A stretch of DNA of 64,000 bases. Origin: Schistocerca nitens (Eukaryota > Arthropoda > Insecta > Orthoptera > Acrididae). Shown here one piece after another: positions 57,188 to 64,000 of this stretch. The notes beneath the pieces are model-generated. The model ran no database searches. It was not told the origin of the DNA and saw nothing but the letters and a program-made list of their open reading frames with translations. The stretch is from positions 538,585,602 through 538,649,601 of the forward strand of contig NC_064616.1 in NCBI RefSeq assembly GCF_023898315.1. Reading direction: 5' to 3'. The position numbers and the translations under genes are program-made. Within the stretch, counting starts at the first letter, position 1. Each line of letters begins with the position of its first letter.

Positions 57188-57616
57188 TGTTTAAATGCAT
57201 ACATCAGAACCTTCAGCTATTTCATTGAGTTGTTTCGAGGCCACTTCTCCTGGAACATTTTAATCCAAGTTGAAAAATATTAGTCTGATATTAAAACTAT
57301 TAAGCACTGGGCAGAATTGCCACGTGTCCTCCATTTACTTTCCAACGAGCCATGTTGTGCTTCATATTTCCCTACATAAAATTACGAACTGGTCAAGTAC
57401 CAAAATGTATAACAAATGCAGTAGAGGAAAATGAAATTAGTTACTGAGATGAGTGTAATATTCCTCCGCTCATCATCTCGTACTCTTGAATTCATGTGAT
57501 AATTAAAGTTCGCATTGTGAATAAAATCTATGATAAAAATGTCAATGGTGTAATTTAATTGCTTATCCACTTGACTCAAACATTCTCACGTATGGCCAAA
57601 TTGCCTGGTGTAAATA
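57188..57616. other. Unassigned spacer
   Basis: AT-rich, nothing recognised. Confidence 0.4.
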
Positions 57617-57618
57617 TA

Positions 57619-59192
57619 CACTGGCGGAAAAAAATAGTACACTATTTTAGAGGTTTCCAGTACACTCAAGATTTGTTGTTGCAACCATGCATGTGAGATA
57701 AATGAAATGATTACATTTACAGATAAATAGCACAAGGGATTCTTAGGTACCAGGTACCAAACCATGCTGAACAAAAAATGGTTCAAATGGCTCTGAGCAC
57801 TATGGGACTTAACATCTATGATCATCAGTCCCCTAGAACTTAGAACTACTTAAACGTAACTAACCTAAGGACATCACACAACACCCAGTCATCACGAGGC
57901 AGAGAAAATCCCTGACCCCGCCGGGAATCGAACCCGGGAACCCGGGCGTGGGAAGCGTGAACGCTACTACACGACCACGAGCTGCGGACAAAACCATGCT
58001 GAAACATAGGTATTAGGACGTGGTGTAGTCCCCACAGACGGCAATGCAGGTTTCGACTCTGGCATCCTATCGATCCTACAGATTGCTAATACTGTTCTTG
58101 GTCACGTTATGCCAAGCCTGCTCAACCTGTTCACGTAGTTCCGTAAGAGTTGTTGGTTGACGAATAGCACGGGTCACTTCTCGTTCCATCATCTCCCACA
58201 CGTGGTCAACGGGAGAAGAACCCAAAACTCGTGCTGGTCAGGGAAGCTGCTGCGCATCTTGCAGAGCATGTTGCGCTTTACAGGTAGTATGTGGGCGAGC
58301 ATTATTCTGTTGGAACAGCACATCATCTTCCTGTTGCAACAGCAGCAAGAGAACGGGTCTAACAATATTCTGCACTTACCATGTGCTGATTAGCATCCCC
58401 TCCAGTAATAACGAAGGTGAACGAGAACTGTAGCTTGTCGCATCCCAGGTCATTAGGCCTGGGATGGGGCCAATGTGTCTTGGAGGAATGCATTCTATGA
58501 TAAAGCACTCACCACGTTTACGTCATATAGCAAAACGACCGTTACATGAGTGCGGGCAGAATCTGCTTTCATTGCTGAAGACCACGGCGTGCCATTCAAT
58601 TTCCAACCGATCCTGTGACGACACCATTCTAGAAGTGCACGTTGATGTTGAGCGTGAGTGGCAGAGGAGATAGGGGTGTGCCTGCTCATAGTCCAACTGC
58701 TAGTAAGAGGTTCGCAACAGCTCGTGTAGACACGTCTGTGCTCACAAGGTCTCCTATCTGTGCTATGGTAGCTGTACGATCTGAAACTGCTGCCCTTAAA
58801 ATACGACGATCCTGGCGAGCGTCTATGCCGCGTGGATGACCGGAACCTCATGTACGGGTGTCAGAATGTTCACGTGACTAGTATCGGTGCGCAACTGACG
58901 CAGCACGTCCTAGTTGGTTTGTATTTCTCCGAGAGGGCCATCACGCCACTGGGAAGGCCGCAGTTTAATCCCTTTCAAACTCGCTCAGCTGGCTTTAGGA
59001 AACACAAGTGAGTCGCCGTGGCATCGTGACTTGCCAGCTTCACACGCATTGGTAGCTATGCCACTACGTTATCTGTTGGCGGACGACGGTGAAACAGTTA
59101 TCAGATCATCTCCTATAGCGCAGGTGGCAAATGCCCTCATCAAAACTAAATCAACGTAGTCTTTCCTGGTGTACTATGTTTTCCCGGCCGTG
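57619..59192 (-). mobile_element. Full-length Tc1-like element, decayed, carrying a SINE
   Basis: TIRs CACTGGCGGAAAAAAATAGT (57,619) and inverted CACGGCCGGGAAAACATAGT (from 59,192), with TA on both sides (57,617-57,618; 59,193-59,194). Minus-strand transposase: ISSATHAQHQRALLEWCRHR near 58,680-58,620, then a first-Asp block changed to SNESRF, LFQQNNARPHTT near 58,310 (second Asp now Asn), SPVDHVWEMMEREVTRAIRQ near 58,215-58,160 (Glu position Asp). 32 residues separate the last two. Stops and shifts present. Net length without the SINE is about 1,340 bp. Confidence 0.88.
57772..57990 (-). repeat. SINE, body 1, head S1b, nested in Tc1
   Basis: Minus-strand copy with the S1b head (B box GGGTTCGATTCCC on the minus strand) and body 1. 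Perfect duplication AAACCATGCTGAA (57,759-57,771; 57,991-58,003). Confidence 0.96.
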
Positions 59193-59194
59193 TA

Positions 59195-60478
59195 CGTTAT
59201 GTAACAATCACCATTTATACCGTATTGTACCATGGCCAGTCCCCTCTTGTAATCACGAAGCTTAAATCTTTTCAAACACTCCCTTGCTTCTGCCGTCGTT
59301 TTCGTGACGATGAGTTCTTAATTTCTTTCTATTTTTCTCCCTTTCATATTTTGTGTTACCTCACTTAGTCACCAAAAGCCGCTGATTCCGCGATTTCCTT
59401 ACTATAAAGGCATCAGAGTAACTGACTGACTTTCCTGATATAGTCCACCAAAAGCCGTTTTTTTATTGATTGTTGTATATTTATCGTGAGTATGTTCATC
59501 CTGAATGATTGCAAAATTGGTGAGGCTGAGCTGCGAGAAAAATCCTCCTGTGTACATAGTTTAAGGGGTGACTACACTCGTTAAAATATCATTATTAAGG
59601 TTTAAATACCTAGTTGAGTTATTCTGAATCGTGTTCGGAATTAGTATTACTATCATAAAGTGGGCATTTCTGATGAACAGCACAGTGCTGTTGAGCAGAG
59701 TTGTACCGGTCCACCATCTTTTTTCTTTGTCTTTTTTCCCGAGTTTAATGTCCTTACCGCACCAATTATTTAAACCACCGGTCCCTATTTTCCGATCTTC
59801 TACAAATACGATTTGACATCACTAATTACAAACGGTGTGAACTATTCCGAATATACGTGTATTACATGTTTGTTTCAGCCATTTAGCCAGTCCTATATCG
59901 ACATTTTCTGTGAGTTTTTAAGTGTTACAGAAGATTCTGGAAATACATCTTGCAGTTGAGCATTTCCTTGTGACATGACGGACTATCATTTGAGTGGGTT
60001 TGGTTGCGAGCGGCGTTTGAGATGAGCGTGCTTCACGACGCGGACTCCAGGCGAGCGGCCGCAAGTGTGAGGGCATATTGGCTGCTGCTATGTGGCGAAA
60101 GCTCCATGGAATGAGACGAGCGGATCCGGAATCATGGCGTCGTTGACCGCGGGCCAGCGTCACATTTAAAACTGTCGAAGTTTGAAACCGGGTGGGTTGA
60201 CGTCAGATCCACTGCTGTCGCACACAATAGTTTCAAATATTGTTCATGTTTATGGTCACAGAGTGTAAACCGCGATTCACACAGTGAGGGATGATACTTC
60301 TTATTAAAGAGGGGAGCACCACGATTCTGGTGCAGATATTAATTTCAATTGTAATATGTAAAACGATACAGTACCTAGAAGATTTTTGTAACCGATTATC
60401 ACGAAATATTTAATAACTTGATAATACTTATTTTGGTTGGAAACACAATCATGGTAAATTTTTTGAATGATTCGTAAG
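59195..60478. other. Unassigned region
   Basis: No element recognised. 59,995-60,170 is GC- and CpG-rich with an open minus-strand frame (81 residues, 60,163-59,918) of unknown kind. Confidence 0.35.
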
Positions 60479-60952
60479 CCATTTGACTGCAATAATTTTT
60501 ATTTTATTGTTATACGATCCAGATTTCAGCCTTAGGCCAATTTCAAGTACGAAAACAGGAATAAAAAATAGAAGCATGAAGCGCAAAAGCAAGAAACAGG
60601 GTAACCATGAAAAATAGCGTACAAACACCACGAAGACATCAGACTGCTATGAAATACAAGTCCTTGTCGGGAAAGCATATCGGATGATATAAGCCAAATA
60701 TGTCATTGGTGGGCGTTTCAGAGCTGATCTCATTTCTATTAATAACAGATCAGCGCTATGTGACCTGATATTGTTTCCCGACAAGGACTTGTATATCATA
60801 CCAATCTGATGTTTTTTTACATATAAATAATATAAAGAGTCATGGTATTTATTCACCACTTTTCATGGCTGCCTTCTTTCGTACTTGAAAATGGCCTAAG
60901 GCCGAAACCTCGATCGTATAACAATAAAATGAAAAATATTACAGTCAAATGG
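60479..60952. mobile_element. Foldback MITE, 474 bp
   Basis: Left arm 60,479-60,674 and right arm 60,774-60,952 are inverted copies: CCATTTGACTGCAATAATTT against inverted CCATTTGACTGTAATATTTT, both followed by ATTTTATTGTTATACGATC, a GGCCTTAGGCC-type block and, at the inner end, ACAAGTCCTTGTCGGGAAA, which matches exactly in both arms. Loop about 99 bp. No coding capacity. Flanking duplication not certain. Unrelated in sequence to the foldback at 14,886-16,012. Confidence 0.85.
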
Positions 60953-62760
60953 CGGCAGTGTCATTATAAATGTTTACTGTATTGTTTATTATTTAATGGA
61001 AAATGGAGATCGAGTACTCGAACTGTAGCTGTCGATGAGGCACTTCGACTGATATATTCACATGATGTGTAGCATGATTAATTGATCCATGGGACGTAGC
61101 TTAATTCAGTGGTAGTTGAAAATTAATATAAATTATGGCGCAAGACAAGTATGCATCCAGCAGAGTAGTATGCATTGGCGGAGAGCGTTACACACAATAT
61201 CCAATCTCTATCTCTTAAGGTTTATGTTTTTATTATTTATTTTTATTATTTGTTTATAAACTGGTGTAGTTGCTGCTATAGTTTGGGAACTACGACACAT
61301 ACCACAATTACGAAATGTGTGCTGGGAAGAGGAGTAAATATCCGATTAGGAAGGGGTGCCACATCTTTATATGTTGTAATATTTAATGCCAAAAAAATAT
61401 GAACTGCTTTTAAGCACTGCAACTAAGTTTTGGAACTGCTTACAGTTAAATATTCGTCAAACTTTGGCATTTTGTATTAAATGTAATATTTCGTTTTGGT
61501 CTAGAATTTTAGCGCACATTTAATGGCACATTCAGAATCACAACTTTATCTATGTGTCAAAAGATGTAAACTAAGCTGATCACACTCCGAAATTCATTAA
61601 GTGACGCACTTCTGGCTTTCTCGGTGGAGAGGTGGACCGAGGCTGTTTAAGAGCGATGGCCATCTTGCTTTAGGACAATGTTCAGTACGACCTCGTTGAG
61701 GCAGGACCTTCGCTGGTCATGAGAGTCTTCGGAAGGTGTCGTGTGAGTCTGAGCCGTGTTTCAGCCCCATCCGTTTAGAAAGATATAAGTTTTTCGGGTC
61801 GTCAGTAGCGGGAGTTAGAATAAATCAGCATTAGTCTGGACTTTGAATATTTATATGCTAGTAGTTCGACTGAACTTGTGATTTTCATACATAAAGTCCA
61901 ATAGGGATTCTGATTCTGAACACTGAGGTCGGACTTCGATTCAGTTGGCCTGAGTTGGATACAGAAGATTTCGATTAGACAAAGCTTAGGGGGTGATTTG
62001 ATAGGTGATGGGTTTTCATCTATCGTTTAGATGAGGATAAAGCCTGTGTTTTTTTTTTTTTACCTACTGTTCAAATTTTTTAAATTTTTGTATAGCCACT
62101 GGGGGCTCGAATCATTTTCTAAACTGCTTACGAAAGTAACTGGTTTCACCAGTCTTAAAATGAAACTTTATTTTGATGAAAATAGGCTTTATTTTATGGA
62201 AATTTAAATATTGTGGTCTGGATCGTTATTGTACGTATTTAGCACCTACATGCCAATAGCTACATTTGCCGTGCTGGTTAATAGCAACAGGGGATAATTT
62301 ATTTATTTATTTTAAAATTAAAGAGCACATAAATAGAGAAAAGCGAGAAGGAAATGGACAAAGAGAGCCGCTGTGAGTATTTACAGCCAGCCCACTCTTA
62401 TGTCTCGCATCGTGAAACTGGGACACAAATGCCAACGACTGGGATTGCTGATGACTGTTTTGATTCAGTCAACCAATGAAGATTTAGTAGACGGTTGGTC
62501 ATCGTGAAATGACGACTGAAATTCAAAGATCTACAAAGAGTAAAAAAGAAATCAGATCTCTTCTCAACCGCAGCTCTAAGGGCAATTAGAATCGAGAGCA
62601 ATAAAGGCTACATAGGGATTGGAAAAATGCGTAGGTGATTGTCTGATTGTCATTGTGAGGGGAGTTCTTTGGACATCAATCTGTTTTAGAATTTATGAAC
62701 ACGTTTTATACACGCACGTTATGACTTTTTGAGTTAACGAAAATCTCTTGCATAAAAATC
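60953..62760. other. Unassigned region
   Basis: About 1.8 kb with no recognised element. 61,600-61,800 is moderately GC-rich; a T run lies at 62,049-62,061. Confidence 0.35.
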
Positions 62761-62763
62761 AAC

Positions 62764-63900
62764 ATGGACCATGAAAATAGGGATCTCACAACTCACGCAG
62801 TCCGTCCACTATACCCAGAGTGCCATAAACATCGCCACCCAGGCTTATGGGTGTTCCCCGGCTTGCAGGAGTTATTCTATGCAGTTCATAACTGTCGTTT
62901 GATAAACAAGTTTTGTTTCGGGATTCAGGACTTCTTTGCAGATAGATTTTATGTCGTCGTTCTTAATGAAACAAAGTCGAAGGATGTAATTTTGGGAGTG
63001 CCCAAAGGAGAGCCGTTACTATCTGCAGTTGATATTAATGATCTTATTTGTACCGTAACAGGCTCTGTATGGCTATTCGCGGACAGTTCCGTTGTCTATA
63101 GGAAGGCTGCCTCAAGACTAAGGAACTACAGAGAGACGTACACAGGAACGATGATTGGTCCCAGAAATGGAAGTTCACAATGAAAGTAAATAAATGTAAC
63201 GTACTGCGTATAAATAGGCGAAGAGATCCACTATTGTTTCATTACATTGCAGAATATGTCACTCGAAACAGAAAATACAGAATAAAACGTAGGAGTAACC
63301 ATCTAGATCGACCTAAAATAGATGGCCATATAGAGAAGTTATTAGGAGAAGCAGTTACCAGGCTGGGCTCATCTGCGAGAATCTTTAGAAAACTTAGTTC
63401 ATTCAAGAAAGAAGTGGCTCGCACAACACTTGCTCGACCAATTCTTGCGTACTGCTTATCAGGCTCGAGCCCCCACGGGCTAGGATTAATAGCCAAGGTA
63501 CAATGAACAGCGGAGCCTTTCCATATTTCCTCGGCGCCAGAACGTTACGGCGGTGATCAACAAAGTTCAGTAGTTTTACCGATCGGCCTCTGACACTCGT
63601 AACTCACAGAGTGATGCTTGCTAGGTTATACGCTACATGTACTATTCATCGAAAATAAGAGCTTGCCTCCCGCCACCTCCAACCTCAACAATATCTTCAT
63701 ATTGTTCGTCTCGTACAAGGGGGAGACATCTTCCGTTGATTCGGAAAGACTATCTCTTCCTCAGCATTCCGAAACTAAATGAATGGCACAGATGCAAAAG
63801 CCGCTAAATGCATTTTTTGTAGATTTTCAGTTGAGCACACTGCCATATAGATTTTTTCAGCGCCTACACGGTAGTATAGGTTTCAGGGTGCTACAAATCG
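62764..63900 (+). mobile_element. LINE reverse transcriptase remnant (CR1-like)
   Basis: In one frame 62,870-63,180: HNCRLINKFCFGIQDFFADR, then VVLNETKSKDVILGVPKGEP (family VLSGVPQGSVLGP), INDLICTVTGSVWLFADSSV (FADD changed to FADS, 63,076-63,087). Next frame 63,180-63,506: MKVNKCNVLRINRRRDPLLF, then DGHIEKLLGEAVTRLG, RKLSSFKKEVARTTLARPIL and SPHGLGLIAKVQ. Weaker C-terminal blocks continue to about 63,900, with RT thumb-type SLPPATSNLNNIF near 63,665. Frames broken and the catalytic motif altered; 5'-truncated. Confidence 0.8.
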
Positions 63901-64000
63901 TTGAATACGGCTGTTGAAAATCGTTTGCGGTGGCAAAAGCCGCTAACTGCCAGTTGTCTTCGGAAGGAAAGCCCACTAAATGTCCAACGTTTGCAAAACC

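Noticed and set aside
1-64000. CRISPR arrays, bacterial operons, ribosome binding sites
   Set aside because: The sequence is clearly eukaryotic repeat-rich DNA; no regularly spaced repeats with unique spacers were seen.

Overview
The window is gene-poor, repeat-rich animal DNA, and I find no host gene that I can defend. The repeat complement points to an orthopteran insect, most likely a Schistocerca-type grasshopper: many copies of tRNA-headed SINEs whose body carries a TGTGTGATGTCCTTAGG motif, a 5S-rRNA-headed SINE, Tc1-like, mariner, piggyBac and hAT elements, and several LINE lineages. The organism call is inference from repeat character, not from a search.

Layout. 0.4-1.65 kb holds an internally deleted LINE. 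2.3-4.1 kb holds two SINEs around a decayed Tc1 copy. 4.1-7.1 kb is unassigned. 7.1-9.8 kb has a SINE and a full-length but dead Tc1-like element. 13.3-16.8 kb is a long decayed LINE split by a 1.1-kb foldback element. 17.3-20.2 kb has repeats, a ZSWIM/MULE-like fragment and two SINEs. 22.4-26 kb has a SINE, a deleted Tc1 and a minus-strand LINE. 26.7-30.1 kb has two opposed SINEs, a piggyBac relic and two head-to-head Tc1 pieces. 31.2-40.4 kb is the densest SINE stretch, with a transposase HTH relic, an hAT relic, a tRNA-like repeat with a perfect hairpin, a full-length Tc1 interrupted by a SINE, and the 5S-derived SINE. 41-47.4 kb has an RTE-type LINE and three Tc1 relics. 48.8-49.8 kb is a mariner with clean ends and an in-frame internal deletion. 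50-55.3 kb holds LINE, SINE and Tc1 fragments. 55.76-57.19 kb is a complete Tc1-like element with an intact 340-residue transposase. 57.6-59.2 kb is a Tc1 copy interrupted by a SINE. 60.5-60.95 kb is a small foldback MITE. 62.76-63.9 kb is a LINE reverse-transcriptase relic.

SINE naming used below. Body 1 (about 110 bp, ending in an ATTTGAAC-type tail) is joined to three tRNA-like heads: S1a (GGCCGAGCGGTTCTAGGCGC), S1b (CTCGTGGTCGTGCGGTAGCG) and S1c (GTGGCCACGTGGTTAGAGGC). Body 2 is joined either to a tRNA-like head (S2t) or to a 5S rRNA-like head (S2-5S). Body 3 (S3) has its own tRNA-like heads. Nested insertions and target-site duplications give a relative order: LINEs and older Tc1 copies first, foldback and SINEs into them later, with the mariner and the intact Tc1 among the youngest.

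The only open frames with a convincing product are the Tc1 transposase at 56,008-57,030 and the deleted mariner frame at 48,898-49,575. Everything else coding is a relic.
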